From assembly GCF_954871325.1 (NCBI RefSeq), contig NC_088777.1, positions 19,445,366 to 19,509,365 of the forward strand: a DNA stretch of 64,000 nt, written 5' to 3'. Origin of the DNA: Gordionus sp. m RMFG-2023 (Eukaryota > Nematomorpha > Gordioida > Chordodea > Parachordodidae). Below the pieces are notes generated by a model. The model saw only the letters and a list, made by a program, of their open reading frames with translations. It was not told where the DNA came from and made no database searches. The position numbers and the translations under genes were made by a program. Below, piece after piece: positions 1 to 12,119 of the stretch (position 1 is the stretch's first letter; each line of letters begins with the position of its first letter).

Positions 1-268
1 ATTATAAATATTTGGCAAAGAGAATTATAGGCTTTTAAAACTTGGGGAATGAAAAAATCTTTTTAAATAGTATGGCATTTCTCAATTTTTATAAAAAAAT
101 TTCTAAATTTTGGAATTTCCGTCCCCTTTTAAAATCAATAAAAAGGTTAATAAAAGTTATCTTTTTTTCTTAAGATTTTTTTTCTCTAATGATATCTAAA
201 ATTTGGTTCCCCAACAATATTCTTGATATGCTACAAACTAACTTTAGCAAATTTATTACTTTAATTAC

Positions 269-372
269 CTAAAAATATTATTGTTTTCATCATTGTAACT
301 GGCCAAAGCTATTAATGACCCGAAAGAAATACCGAGTGAATAAAAACTCTGAGTTGCGCCAAGAATCCAAAT
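269..372 (-). CDS. SLC6 exon: TM6 (last exon inside the window)
   Basis: Acceptor AAG ending at 373, donor GTAATT at 268, 104 nt, phase 0 to phase 2. It encodes [18 protein letters not shown], then [30 protein letters not shown] is the TM6 signature whose residues help form the ion and substrate sites. A Leu-Gly pair stands where the family usually has Asp-Ala (W.DA..Q). No following exon was recognised between 268 and the window edge. Confidence 0.92.
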
Positions 373-3300
373 CTTAAATTATAAAATTAGGTTAAATAAC
401 CAGTTAAATTATATGAATATAATATATTGAAAGGGAAGTTATTTAATTAATCTTTTATGTATAGTTTGAAAATAGGGGTATGAACATAATATGTAGGCAT
501 AGGAGCCAAGAGGGAGGGCGTGGAAACCCACTTCCCTCGGAAATTCATTTGATTTTGTAAATATCATTTTAAGCCAATAAAAATTAGTTATATAGAATAT
601 GTTACTACGAAAATTGACACAAGTAGGTATAATTTAATAAATGTTTAAAATAATGACTATAAATCAAAATTTTCAAAAAAAGCCTTTTAATTAAAAAATG
701 AACACATAAATTATTTCTTTGTAAGTGCAACCTGGACAATATTTTTAATTTTTGGAAGGTAATTACGCCAGGCATAAGCAAAATTTAAAAGTGCAATATA
801 ATATAAAGAATGAAAAAAATACATAAAGTTTCCATGATAAATTTGTAAAATGCATTAAAATATTTAAATGTATATGGAGACCTATGTCGATTAATATTTT
901 TAAGTTGCAATTATTTCTTATTTTAATCAATGTTATATCGAATATGTTATATTAAAGGATAAATGCCCACTAATTTTGATATAAAACGCAATCTAATTTG
1001 AATACATAACAGATTTTTTATTTTTTAAATCAACATGTTATTTATTACGACACATTATTACCTCCGGCACTAAGAGTTTGCTCAGATCTGGCTTGATTAA
1101 GTAATTCATCCCTAAATAGGCCCCAGGTAGCATTGCTGATTTGATAAGTAATATTATAACCACGAGAAAAGGCACTGTCGCAGTTAGATAAAACGCCTGA
1201 ATTAGGGTTAAATAAATAAAATTTAAATAATAGAATTTTATCTTTTAAATTATTATTTCAAACTTGTAAAATTAAGGTATCATTTGAAACCAATAAAGTA
1301 TATCATTTCACTTTCAAACTTTTAAAATTAGCAAAAATACTTGACATGATAAATCATTTTAAACTTTAAAAATAAAAAATCATCATATAGATTCTACGAG
1401 TATCATTTCAAACTTGAAAATTATGAGAATTTTTTTTAAAATATTTGTCATAAGATTGATATCATATTATATGGTAAAATGTTATTTCATAATTTGTTAA
1501 AATTAAAGGTAACAAATGATTAATATTCCCATTTGAGTGGTTAACACTATAGCCTATTCACAATCATAAATAGCTTAAATCATCCAAATCTTTTAAAGAC
1601 CCAAAATCTTTGTAGTTTAAATACTACATGCTTCTTTTCATTTATAGTTCAAACAGAAATCTTAACCCGTAAATTTTGTTAGCAGACTTCTAATATGTTT
1701 ACAGACCGAGTGATGGCTATCTTTACTATTCTTCACCATAGAGATAATAAGCGATGACAAAAGAGAGGAGCAAAACTAAGTTAGGTTTGAGAGTTGATCA
1801 AAAATATCTTAAATCCTGTATCGCTATGAATAAACAGTAAGATTCATATGACCTGACTTCTTCTAACTAATTTTTAATAAGGTGCTCAATTTAATATCTT
1901 AAAGAGCTAACCCCTCCCAATTTAGTAGATTATATTGACATATACCATTTGTGTAGCCTGGTGGTACAACTTTACTTGGAATGCAATAATTATTTATGCA
2001 ATGTTCGAATATGGCTCACCATTCTTGCTAACATTTTGGTGCAGAAACAAGTTTATAGTAAGATACTTTCAAAATTTTACTATTAAAAATTTATTCCTCA
2101 ATAAAACAATTTATTCTTTTATATTTTTGATAAATAAGAGTCCTCAAAGTATAGGACATGTAATGTAAACCGTGTAAATACTTTTTATATATTCTTCAAA
2201 AATATTTTTTGTAAATTGTATACTTTTCCTATGCTTTTAACGCCTCTCCGTATCCCAAAGAAAACAATGACCCAAGCCAAGAAGAGTAATATTGCCAATT
2301 CCCATTGAATATACTTGTATTTATCATTATCGTTCGTTACGGCTAATACTCGCTTTCTTGAATTATATTGTTAGGTTTAATCATATTAAATTTAATTAAT
2401 TTAAAGTAATAATAAAGCCAACATCTAAAGCGATTGAATTTAAAACAATGTATATTATTGAGTTAAATTATTTTAAGAATTATTTATATTTAAATAATAT
2501 ATCTCAAATTTTATTACTCAAAAAATTCTTGGGTTGAAGGCACAGTCATGTTCAATCGTTCGTATTTTGCATTAGGTACGCTAAGGTCTAATGAATAACA
2601 ACTTTTGGTATTCCATCTAACATTATGTATATAATATCAATAATATTAAGATTTTATGAAAGACATGTCCCAACAAAAGAATTATAGATCCCACCCTAAA
2701 TAAGAAGTTAAATATATATAATCAAAATATAGTCTATAATTTAGCAAAACAAAAACCTAACTCTAACCTAAATCCTAAATAAAATTTACTTGATATTTGA
2801 GACAGATCTCACTAAAAATATTGAAATTGGCATATGTTAATATTTAATTTTAATATATTTAAGAATATATTATTTATTCTATTATATATGATCCGATTTG
2901 TAGCCTCTATTCTTTTTTATATGATAAATTAGATCAGTCCATTTTTAAATTGAAAATACAATTTTTATTTTTTATACCAATATTTTTTTTAAAATGATCA
3001 CCCTTTTCCTAAATTCTATTTCTATATTTTTCGCCTTTATTAATTTCATCTTAGTAGAAAATAATTATACTCTTTTTGATAATACATTACATTAGTTATC
3101 ATTAATGAACAGTAAAAAAATATTTTAAATCAATCCCGGATTATCACTGATTCATTTTATCCAAAAATTATAATTCACATTTCTATGTTATAATAATTAA
3201 AAATTGATATAATGTATAATGATAATTTAGATTTTCGTAAATATAATGGTGTGGATTCGTATTCGAGCATGATTTATATTAATTAACTTACAAACAAGAT

Positions 3301-6300
3301 TTACATATAAACTTTAAAAATATTTCATGACAAAATTACCTGACATTCAGAGGCTGGGCAAAGCGAGGTAATTTATAAAAAAAATCGAACCAGGCCAGAC
3401 AATGCAGGGCCTCGCAAATCTCTGATTTTTGTAAAATTTTAATATACCAGCCCAGGTAAAAACCTTGAGAATTTTTTTTAATAATGCAATAGTACCTTCC
3501 ATTCGATTGTGGCCAGCCCATCGAATCGAAGATCCACCCTCCCGTGCACTGCAAGTTCTCTCGCTGATGACAAAACCTCATCATAAATCTATCAATAACA
3601 TTCTCCTATCTGCTCTCAAAAATGTTAATATCCCATCCCCCCTCGAACCAGTGGACCTTTCAAATGCCATCGCCATATGCTCTGATAATTTATCACTCAA
3701 TACCTGGACTAACGGTCTTCCGCTGATTTAGGACTATACTTATGTTTATTTTGCAGCATCTCTCATAGTCTTCCATCGAAATGGTTGAAGTCCTTAAAAA
3801 AACAAATAGGCTCGCTTCACCAACACACCAACACAGTGGTCATACCAATCGTTACCAATACCTTAGGCATGTTCGGAAGTGAGGCTCTCAATTTCATTAA
3901 TAGGAAAAAAGACAGATCACAGGGGATCCCAACGAAGGATTTTACCTTAGTCAGCATATTTCTCTCGAAATCTGCGGATCTAATTTTTTAAGCATTCACT
4001 TTTCTCTAGGGTGATATGTACCTTTTTTAATAATTTTTTATAGTTCTTTTTAATGTTTCTCTATATAAAATATATATTTTTAAAAATTTGATATTGTTCG
4101 TATCTGTATTTAATTTTTAAATTGAAACCGCATTTTTTTAAATAAAAAATTTGCTACCAGTTTTTGATTTTTGCTATTAGAAAATATATTAAAAAGCCCA
4201 TTTCTTTGTATTTAAAGAGCATCTATAAATGATATAGTAAATTAACAAATTGAACAAGTTATTAATGATATGATCCAATTGCAAAATACAGATATCAATT
4301 TATAAAACGGTTGTAAAAATAGATAGTCCTAGAGGAGAGGTGTAAGAACCATATTGACATCGGGAAAAAATTAGATATTTATATATAGATATTAAAAATC
4401 TGATGACTTCGCAAAAAAATATTTAATAAACTTTGTAAAATTTTAACAGGTCGGGCTTGATTTCTTGTAAAATTTTAGCAGGCCAGACCAAGCCGGGAAA
4501 AAATATATAGGAATAGACCATACAAGTTTTTCAAAAATGTTAAGGCGCTAAAATGGGTATCTTTACTCTATATACTGGAAAATTCTGACAAAATTAAGTC
4601 GAAAATTTAAAAAAACGTTCAATTTAAAGTATATAAATTTTAAAAATTTCCCAAAAGCCCGCGTCAATGAAGCTAAACACCTATGAAATATATAATTAAT
4701 TATGTTTATAATAGTGAATATTATATAATACCTTATATATTCATAAATCTTATCATAACATTTACTAGGCATAATAATTTGGTGTTCTCGTCACTGCACA
4801 CAATTTAGTGTATATATTTCCCATAATTCCAGATGATGTTAATCAACATTTTAGGTTAAAATAGTTCATAAATATTCTTAAGGCTGCATTTTTTAGTTTT
4901 TTGCATATTTAAAATAACCATTCCCATAACCTTTAATCTTTTTAACCAAATACAGATATTCAAAATTATTCAAAATTACCTAGTTATTTGATAATTTTTA
5001 AAAGAACATCAATGTGTCCCAAAATTTCCAAGTTTCCAAAATGTCAGTAATAAAATGGTAAAGATGCATTGCAGTTGCACCATTTTTATATGGCTTTTAA
5101 AACATTACCGGAATGAATACTATAAGCCAAGCATAAAAGAAGTCTTTTTTTATAGAAGCTTTATTAGTAAATTTCCTCATCAAATATTGTCAAGACATAT
5201 GGATAACATATGCTTAAAAGCTATCCTTGATTTTATTCTAAAATACTTTATTGATGACTATTAATTCATTCTTAGAAATTAAATTATATAATTGTCCAGA
5301 AAACCAGAATAAAAAATTATAACTATCAACAAATTATACTCCCTTGAAACCGCTAATGCTAGAAGTGTCGCTATTTAGAAGAAAATGGTCCATTTCGACG
5401 TCATGAGATGTTTATGGAGCTAATTATTATTTTAAAAAGCAAAACAATGTTATCTATAAAATGGATGCCACCTGAAGATTTAGATGGACTGGTTTGAATC
5501 CCCATTTGCCAGGCCTTTGGCCGGGCCTCGTCTAAAATTCTTATAATGTATTTTTTTATTTTTCCAAGATTACTGATATTTTGATTTTCAAAAAATGTAA
5601 TATCTTTATATAATTTCTATCTAACTTAACAATGAGAACTAATTCTTATATATATAACAATGTTTCATCTTTATTTGTGCCTATGACTGTTATAACTAAT
5701 ATAGAAGACAGTATAAAGAAAAAAATTATTAGCAACATAATTTTGAAAGGCAAATAAAAGGCCGTTTGAGCGTAAAGTGAGCCACGCTCTTGGAAAAACT
5801 CTTTCTGACACTTACACCAAACCAATAAGTAGTACTTAATTAGTATATGCATTTTATGCTTTGATCTACTGGTGATTTTAAAGAGAAAAATAATTAATGG
5901 TAAAATATGAAAATATATCAAAATAATTGGCCTGGATTGCGTTACTATTTAGTGCCCATCAATAAATCTTATTAACGATAAAACAGAATTATAATAATAA
6001 AACCTATGATATTATGCTTTAAGTGTGAAGTCAGCCAAACTTGTGAGAGCATTAACTCTAAGGCAAATAGTTATGATCTCATTATATAAATTTAAACCTA
6101 TTGATATAGTCCTAATTATGACGTTCAAGCTTTGCACTTATGTAAAACTTTACAAGTATATAAATTTTAGTTTATTGCTTCAATCGTTTGGTTGACATAA
6201 ATAAAAAGTTTATTAACTAGCAATTAAGGGAATTTCGAAAATTGATATCAAGAAGTACTAAAGCAATCATAAAAAAAATTAATTTAATTAAATATATTAA

Positions 6301-9300
6301 AATTACTATCGTTATTTAAAAAAATCAACTTTGATAGTATTAAAATAATATCGCTTTAGCTTTAATACTTTTATAATTTAGTACATGCAAATTATAGCTT
6401 TTTTATCATAAATACATTTTTAATACTGTTTATTCATAGATTTTTTTAGGATTTTTTCTCGCAATTTTTTAAATATAGAGAGAAATTTTTGTAGTAATAG
6501 AAAATTAAGGAGGGAGTTATATTAAGATATGAAAGCACTCTTTTTCAATATTTACTTAATTACCCCCCCCCTTATTGACACCACTAGTTAACCAAATATG
6601 ATTTTTGAGTTTTAAAATATTATGGAAAATATTAACTAGATTATATTCCATAAAGGATTTTGAATTTATTGCATTGTATTTTAAATATTTATCAATCTTT
6701 TATCATTTCTATACATTTTAAATATTAAATTAAAAAAATGTTTACTCTCTCTTCTTTCAAAAGCAACTTCTCATCAACAATAGCATTTTTAGTCACATAG
6801 TGCCCTATTTTAAACACATTGTGACTTTTTGCAAAAACATAGAGATCTCTTGCATTAGGTAAAATTATGTGTTTTCATAATACTTCATTATTGATATCTA
6901 GACAAAAATTGGCTTTCATTTCTTTTAAATTGATAAAACCTCCTCCTTAATTTTCTATTTCTATAAAATCCTCTTAAAAAGTATATGTGAAAAAATTCCT
7001 AATAAACTACGAAAAGACAACATTATTATTCATGTTATTATTTTCATATAATTTTAGAATAATTGAAAAACAGAATGCTTCCCATGGACACTGTTTGTAT
7101 GGGATGCCTGATCTTTTCTATTTCAGAGTGTAAGAGCCTTACTAAATTACCAAATGGATTGAAAACATGTTTTCTTTACGGTCTATTTAGAATTAGCCCT
7201 TTCAAGGAATGCATTTTAATATTACATTCAGATTCGTGACAAATTTTTGAAGATATAATTAGATTCAAAATATAATGAGATTTTAACTATTTTACTTCTA
7301 AATCTATAGATTAAACCGATAAGAACAAATAATATTCTTTAAGATCTAAATCTATAGATTAAACCGATAAGAACAAATAATATTCTTTAAGATCATAGAA
7401 TCGTAATCAAAAATATTTGGAATCGGAGAAAAAAAACCCTAATGAATTTAGAGGTAATTGATTTTTGAATCACAAGTTGAAATTCGATATTTAAAACAGT
7501 TTTATTTCGTTATAATTAATTTCATTGACCAAAAATTGATTGATGAATTAGTAAATGCTAGTCAGGTAGTACATAAGGACATAATCAAATATTTATTATT
7601 TCTATAATTTGTTTTAACATTATGCTAAACCAATTTTTCCATATTTCGACAATAATAGCTGTTCTTTAAACTCTCTATTAAGCGGTTTGAAGCATTAAAA
7701 TAAACAAAATACGCGCTAATTATTGATACAAATTTCTGAATTAATTCCGGAGTTTGGCTTACTTCTTGCTTAAGGCATGATATCTTTTTATTTGGTTCAT
7801 AATTCAGTTAAATTTTTGTCGTTGGCGAAGGTATTAAGTATTAAACGCAAACTACATTAGAAACTTATAAATCTTCCGCTCGGGAATGATGCCGATTTTA
7901 AAATTTTCTTCTTCTTATTTTACGAATATTTTCTACCCTTTAAACAATCTACCATACTGATTAAAGCAATAAATATACTAATCAAGCATTACTTAATGGT
8001 TTAGTAAAAATTTCAGAATTAGTGTTTCCAAAAGCTTGACGGACCTCATGCTTGTTTTAATTGTTTACAATTCTGCTTTATAAAACTGATTAGAATTAAT
8101 ATGTATGTATTAATCAGGCACTAAATAAAAATATCAGCGCAAACCAGATATTTAGATACATTAGGTCACAATATCTTTGTAAAAGGATACGTGACTAAAA
8201 TAGAGCTATATTATTACCGCTTAGTTTGTTGATAGATATTTTAAAGAGATCGCTTTTGAGACACTTTAATCTATAAATCATTTAATTTAATAATTACAAG
8301 CGTTCGATCATCTCAATGATGTTTATTTTTAGATTTATGATTTAAAGCATTCTGTTTTATTTAAATAATAAGTTGTGAATTTCATTTCTATATACTTGTT
8401 TAAACAAGTGCTCCATGGAAGCGTACTTCCAAATGATTTGAACACATAAAACAAAGACCAAGTCACTATCACTATGTTGTAAAGGCCAACTACAAATGCT
8501 ATCATAACCGAAGCAATGCCTAGGCCTAAACTTTCAAAAAAATATATTAAAATTAGAAACAAATTTATAATGAAAGCTGTGATAGTAGCATTTTTTTAAA
8601 GTAAAAACTAAACTTTTTTACATCTAGTTAGCATTTCTTTTAATTTTTTTATATCATTTAACATTGACTCCAATCAATTTCATTATAAATGACAATTAAT
8701 CTTGTGACAATGAAAATACAAAAAATAATTGTCAAGTCAAGTTTTTACTTATAAAAATATAAATCCTACTAGCACATAGCCTTTAACTATTTAAATTAAA
8801 ACCTTTGAACAAGGGAGAAAATTTCCAAATTGCAATTATAGGCCCTGCCTGGGCTAATTGACCTATCGCCAGTTCGAGATAGAGTAAAGGAAATCCGCAT
8901 ATTAGCAACATAATAATGTAAGGTATAAAAAACGCACCTATGATATTAAAAATAATTTGTAAATTTTTTCAAATAAATTAATCAACATTTTGTTAATTTA
9001 ACTATCCATAATTTATTAATAAACAAGAAATAGTTTTTAATTTCTTTAATTTCAAATCTAAATAGCATTTTCAATTGAAATATTTTATTTTCCGTTCATC
9101 ACTGTTTTACATCTATCTTACTAGTCAGTGGTGTGTCTGAAATTTTATTTCGAGGGGTGGGTCAAAATATTTGAAAAGGAAATATTAAATTATTAATATC
9201 TAGCATTAATTTTGAAGTGATTTTAATAAGTTTTTTTTAATATGTTAATAAAATTATATATAGGAAAAAGAGATATTTCAAAATAATATCGTTGTAAAAT

Positions 9301-9990
9301 GCATTTATTATTTTGTTCTTTAGAGACATATTTAATCCCATTTTTAAATAAATAAATAATTTCGAGGGAAGAGGGGTACGCAAATTTACCTAGATACATT
9401 TTAATAAAAAGTATCCCTATTTTAATACATTTTAGGTATATCTTTATCAGTTATTCAATTTATTTTTATACTCTTTTATTTTATAGATTTGTTTGATTTA
9501 TTCAAAAATTTGAATTTTAAAAATATATATAGGAAAAGTATCTTTAAATAAATGTGATTCTAGACTAATAGTATAAAGGAAAAGAGCTGTAACCTCCCCA
9601 ATTATCGTAACATAGATAAGGAAATCTCCAAACGTTTGGAAGCCCCATGGAATACCCTATAAACGCCAAAAAAAGTTGTATCTTATTTTTCCAACTGACT
9701 CTCCCTGGTCCATGTCGTCTTTTGACAGGATCCTCCTCTAGATCTTCGTTATCATCTCCATATTCTGTATTATCACCACCCAGAATATCTTCTTCAAAAT
9801 TTTCCACCAATTTTTTGATGTGAATCTTGGGCAAAGAGTATTTCCTAGGAGTTTTAAACGGTAGGATAGAAACTTTGGGCCTTTTTATTTCGTGTGAATT
9901 TCTTTTTTTCTGTCGATATTTATGAATATACGGTAGTGACGGGAACTGCTGACTTTGGGTCCCTTTGTAAGTATCGCATGAAGAAGGAAT
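269..9990 (-). CDS. SLC6-family sodium-coupled transporter gene (partial: N-terminus to TM6, seven exons)
   Basis: Plasma-membrane neurotransmitter/amino-acid symporter of the SLC6 (NSS) family, which uses the Na+ (usually also Cl-) gradient to import small substrates. Seven exons can be joined by GT-AG introns with matching phases: 9990-9594, 8937-8803, 8525-8396, 2616-2518, 2356-2224, 1196-1062, 372-269. In order they give a basic/acidic cytoplasmic N-terminus, TM1 (NVWRFPYL), TM2, TM3, extracellular loop 2 with the WNT motif, a Cys pair and an NMT glycosylation sequon, TM4, TM5 ([10 protein letters not shown]), the loop LPGAYLG, and TM6 (SLGISFG, ASYN). TM7-12 are missing because the gene runs off the left edge. 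No ATG is in frame in the first exon seen, so the start lies in an exon above 9990. Substrate is not determined; TM1 lacks the amine-binding Asp of monoamine carriers. Exon joins are by eye from phases and family conservation. Confidence 0.9.
492..580 (+). repeat. Interspersed repeat, G-rich type, copy 1
   Basis: A short G-rich then C-rich stretch followed by TTTGTAAATATCATTTTAAG. Two further copies lie at 21188-21282 and 36655-36743. It sits in the SLC6 intron after the TM5 exon. The class is unknown; there is no coding capacity. Confidence 0.6.
1062..1196 (-). CDS. SLC6 exon: TM5 and loop 3
   Basis: Acceptor CAG at 1199-1197, donor GTAATA at 1061, 135 nt, phase 0 to phase 0. It encodes [35 protein letters not shown] and [10 protein letters not shown]. 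The TAT.PFLV core of TM5, the LPGA motif and the PD.SKL..P motif are canonical. Confidence 0.93.
2224..2356 (-). CDS. SLC6 exon: TM4
   Basis: Acceptor TCAAG ending at 2357, preceded by a branch-point-like CCTAAC; donor GTATAC at 2223; 133 nt, phase 2 to phase 0. It encodes [34 protein letters not shown] and [10 protein letters not shown]. (Q)WELAI..L.AW and the Gly-Lys before TM5 are SLC6 hallmarks. The intron to the previous exon is only 161 bp. Confidence 0.9.
2518..2616 (-). CDS. SLC6 exon: extracellular loop 2
   Basis: Acceptor TTAG ending at 2617, donor GTAATA at 2517, 99 nt, phase 2 to phase 2. It completes an AAA Lys codon and reads [20 protein letters not shown], then [17 protein letters not shown] supplies the second Cys of the disulfide; NMT is an N-glycosylation sequon. 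EFF(E) joins KRVL in the next exon, matching the conserved E(Y/F)W..KVL junction before TM4. Confidence 0.88.
3490..3991 (+). pseudogene. Non-LTR retrotransposon C-terminal fragment (copy 1)
   Basis: Two open stretches (to 3731 and from 3785) in different frames. They read [18 protein letters not shown], then [20 protein letters not shown] and, near the end, [11 protein letters not shown]. This order resembles the region after the reverse transcriptase in a widespread invertebrate non-LTR retrotransposon family: H..IN.L...AL, then a P(I/V)..TLG..G.EAL.FI block, then a L.Q..S.AI-like block. A second, independent fragment is at 46890-47279. Family assignment rests on remembered patterns and is tentative. 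The fragment is GC-richer than its surroundings and broken. Confidence 0.5.
7298..7396. repeat. 48-bp perfect tandem duplication
   Basis: A 48-bp unit beginning CTAAATCTATAGATTAAACC occurs twice in direct succession (from 7298 and from 7346) with no difference that I can see. This implies a very recent duplication or an assembly artefact. It lies in the large SLC6 intron. Confidence 0.85.
8396..8525 (-). CDS. SLC6 exon: TM3 and start of extracellular loop 2
   Basis: Acceptor TTTAG ending at 8526, donor GTATAT at 8395, 130 nt, phase 1 to phase 2. It encodes [20 protein letters not shown], then [13 protein letters not shown] and TLPWSTCLN. The LPW..C motif is the family-typical end of TM3 and carries the first Cys of the loop-2 disulfide. 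The following intron is 5.8 kb. Confidence 0.92.
8803..8937 (-). CDS. SLC6 exon: TM2
   Basis: Acceptor TAG at 8940-8938, donor GT at 8802-8801, 135 nt, phase 1 to phase 1. It encodes [20 protein letters not shown], then [14 protein letters not shown] and [11 protein letters not shown]. The GQ..Q.GP signature after TM2 is the standard SLC6 first intracellular loop. It splices to a Gly-Leu-Gly start of TM3 in the next exon. Confidence 0.92.
9594..9990 (-). CDS. SLC6 exon: cytoplasmic N-terminus and TM1
   Basis: The exon ends at 9594 with donor GT (9593-9592), phase 1. The reading frame is open up to an in-frame TAA just above 9990; an AG at 9992-9991 could be the acceptor, and AG sites further in are also possible, so the upper limit is uncertain. 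It encodes a Lys/Arg-rich stretch, an acidic stretch ([11 protein letters not shown]), then RVSWKNKIQ and TM1. TM1 reads [17 protein letters not shown] followed by DNWGG. The usual family sequence is GLGN and NGGG at these places, so a Pro and a Trp replace glycines. The next exon restores GAFFIPY directly after the splice. Confidence 0.85.
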
Positions 9991-10375
9991 CTTTTATTAT
10001 AAATAAGAATATAATTTTAAAAATAAATGCTTACATCTATGATGATTATTTTAAATTTTATTTACTGTCATATACTTTATAATATTCATTCTATGTGTTA
10101 CTATACGAATATTTATAACTAGATTTTAGACAAGTAAGAATTAAAGTAAAATATTTTATTATGCATTAGCCCATTATTGGTCAATTGCTCTATCATACAC
10201 ATTTAATTTTTTTTATGAATACTGTTTATTTGGGACTAAGATATCTTATAAAAATAATTTATGAAGAATAATTCTTAGTGGGTTTTTTGACATGTTGGAT
10301 AAATGTAACAATAACCAAATAAGAGATTTAAAAAAGGGTTAAATAAATTTATATTTTATTTTAAAAAAGCTATAT

Positions 10376-10798
10376 TATATGTTATAGCTCAAGTTTTTTC
10401 CGGCAATGTATTATCTTTCAATTTTAAATCATTTTTTGTGCCGCGCTTTTTAAATTTAAAAATTTTAAAAATTTTAATCATTTTTTAAATTTAAAAATTT
10501 AATTTTATCGAAAATATATTCCATCATTTTTAGAATACCAATCTTATGAGTTGTAAACAATTTTGCAGATAACCTTTGGTTCATTTATAATTTAAATAAA
10601 AAATCAGAAAAACAAATTAAATTGTAATAAGTTCAGAATTTCATAGCAAATTTATATATGAAATGCATAGGGCAGATATTCCAAACATAATGGTATATAT
10701 TTCCTTTAAAATCAGATTTTAAAATTTAAAAAACAATAAATGATTTAAGTTGGAAAAATAACACATTGCCGTAAAAAACAATCGTTAACATTTTACAT
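10376..10798. mobile_element. Foldback/MITE element, copy A
   Basis: Long imperfect terminal inverted repeats: the left arm contains CGGCAATGTATTATCTTTCA and the right arm, reversed, CGGCAATGTGTTATTTTTCC, each followed by a TTAAATCATT-like stretch. The interior shares sequence with copy B (19945-20289) in the opposite direction, for example AATACCAATCTTATGAGTTG here against the reverse of the same segment there. There is no coding capacity, so it is non-autonomous. Confidence 0.7.
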
Positions 10799-11918
10799 AT
10801 TCTAATAAATCTTACATGATATGAGAAAAATATATTAATTAATTATAACAAATGGGAGCACTTAGGGTGAAAGCAGTGGCTTTACTAGCCTTTATAATCT
10901 CTGGGAACTCAAAATTTATTTTTTAAAATTACATATTTTTTTTTGCTAACATTTTCAAAATGACCTTTTTAAGGTGTTAAAAAAAAATTCACAATCTTAA
11001 GGAGGCTCTTCAAATTTTTCAGCGGGCTCGAGCTCCTGTGCCCCCCTTTCCCCTAACAGGATGGGAGTCTATTGCAAACTTGAGTTTATGTCGAGATTAG
11101 ATCATTTTATTGTCTGATGCAGATATTTTTTAAGTGTGGTATAAAATATTTTATTTTATTTTCATTATATTATTATCAAAAATCGGGAGGTCTAAAATTT
11201 TATTTATATTGTCTATAGTACATGATAAATATGGAAAATAGATTTCACATGTGTCTCCCATTTTATAAATACTAATATAGAAATTAGGAATAGTAAAAAT
11301 ATCACTGTATCTATGTGATTTCCATTAATCTCAATTTAATTGCCTTATTAGTTGAGGTTAAACTCTGATGGCAGCAATTTTTATGCGACTGATCTGATTA
11401 TTTTTCAAAGATCCGAGTCTAAAAAACTATAGGGCCAAATAGCGATAAAATTAGAGGAATATTTTTTTGTATTTTAAGATCAAGGCCCGGCTGGACCGAA
11501 TTCAATAAAATATAATAAGAGCTCAAGTTCATGCGACTCTACTTCTTTGTGTCTGTAATTTCATAATCAAAGCCCTCATTGTCTCTGACTTCTTTCGGAT
11601 TTTGAGGGGTTTTTAACAATGCCGATTTGCAATGTTAATTTAAAAAGAGGAATTCGCTCTTGGATAGTTAGTTTCATCCATTATTATAAATTTGTATTGA
11701 AAAAATTAAAATTAATTTATTTTAAAAAATTTTTATATTCACTAGCTAAAAATATCACATATTTCAACAACTTAAATTTTTTATATTAATTCATAATTAG
11801 ACACTTGAGTGGATATAATATTGAAATATGCAGACAAAATTATTTTTTTGGTCAGAGTATGTTTTTTTTAGATTTTTGGGTGGTAAAATAAGGGCAATGA
11901 TAAACTATAGCAATTTAC

Positions 11919-12117
11919 ACAACACTCAATTTTATTAATGCAATTACAAATACATAATATATACGAACTCACATCACTCTCACTAATACCTTCAATCCTA
12001 ACCCAGACCCTAGGATTTAAGAAACTAAATAAAAATTGTCCAGAGTTGGAATCGAAACAGGGTTGTGCACGCCTGAGTCAAGGTTTCTAACCTATGGACC
12101 ACACTTGCCATTCCAAA
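11919..12117 (-). repeat. tRNA-derived SINE
   Basis: On the minus strand a tRNA-like head carries an A-box-like TGGCAAGTGTGG (12110-12099) and a B box GTTTCGATTCC (12058-12048), the internal RNA polymerase III promoter pattern. A non-tRNA body of about 130 bp follows. The head is GC-richer than the surroundings. The tail boundary is uncertain. A decayed tRNA pseudogene is the alternative. Confidence 0.55.
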
Positions 12118-12119
12118 AT

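Larger units (their letters stand above)
2617..8395 (-). other. Large SLC6 intron (5.8 kb)
   Basis: AT-rich intron between the TM3 and loop-2 exons. It holds GC-rich repeat islands (about 3340-3480, 4440-4500, 5500-5540), a LINE-derived fragment (3490-3991) and a 48-bp tandem duplication (7298-7396). I see no host coding sequence in the rest. Confidence 0.6.

Noticed and set aside
1935-2168. 77-residue plus-strand ORF opposite the SLC6 exons
   Set aside because: Lies antisense in an SLC6 intron, low complexity, no recognisable domain.
5461-5530. GGTTTGAATCC as a B box of a SINE or tRNA
   Set aside because: No A box upstream and no cloverleaf.
5646-5921. 91-residue minus-strand ORF considered as an SLC6 exon
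   Set aside because: No SLC6 motif, wrong position relative to the loop-2 exon at 2518-2616, and no splice phase fits.
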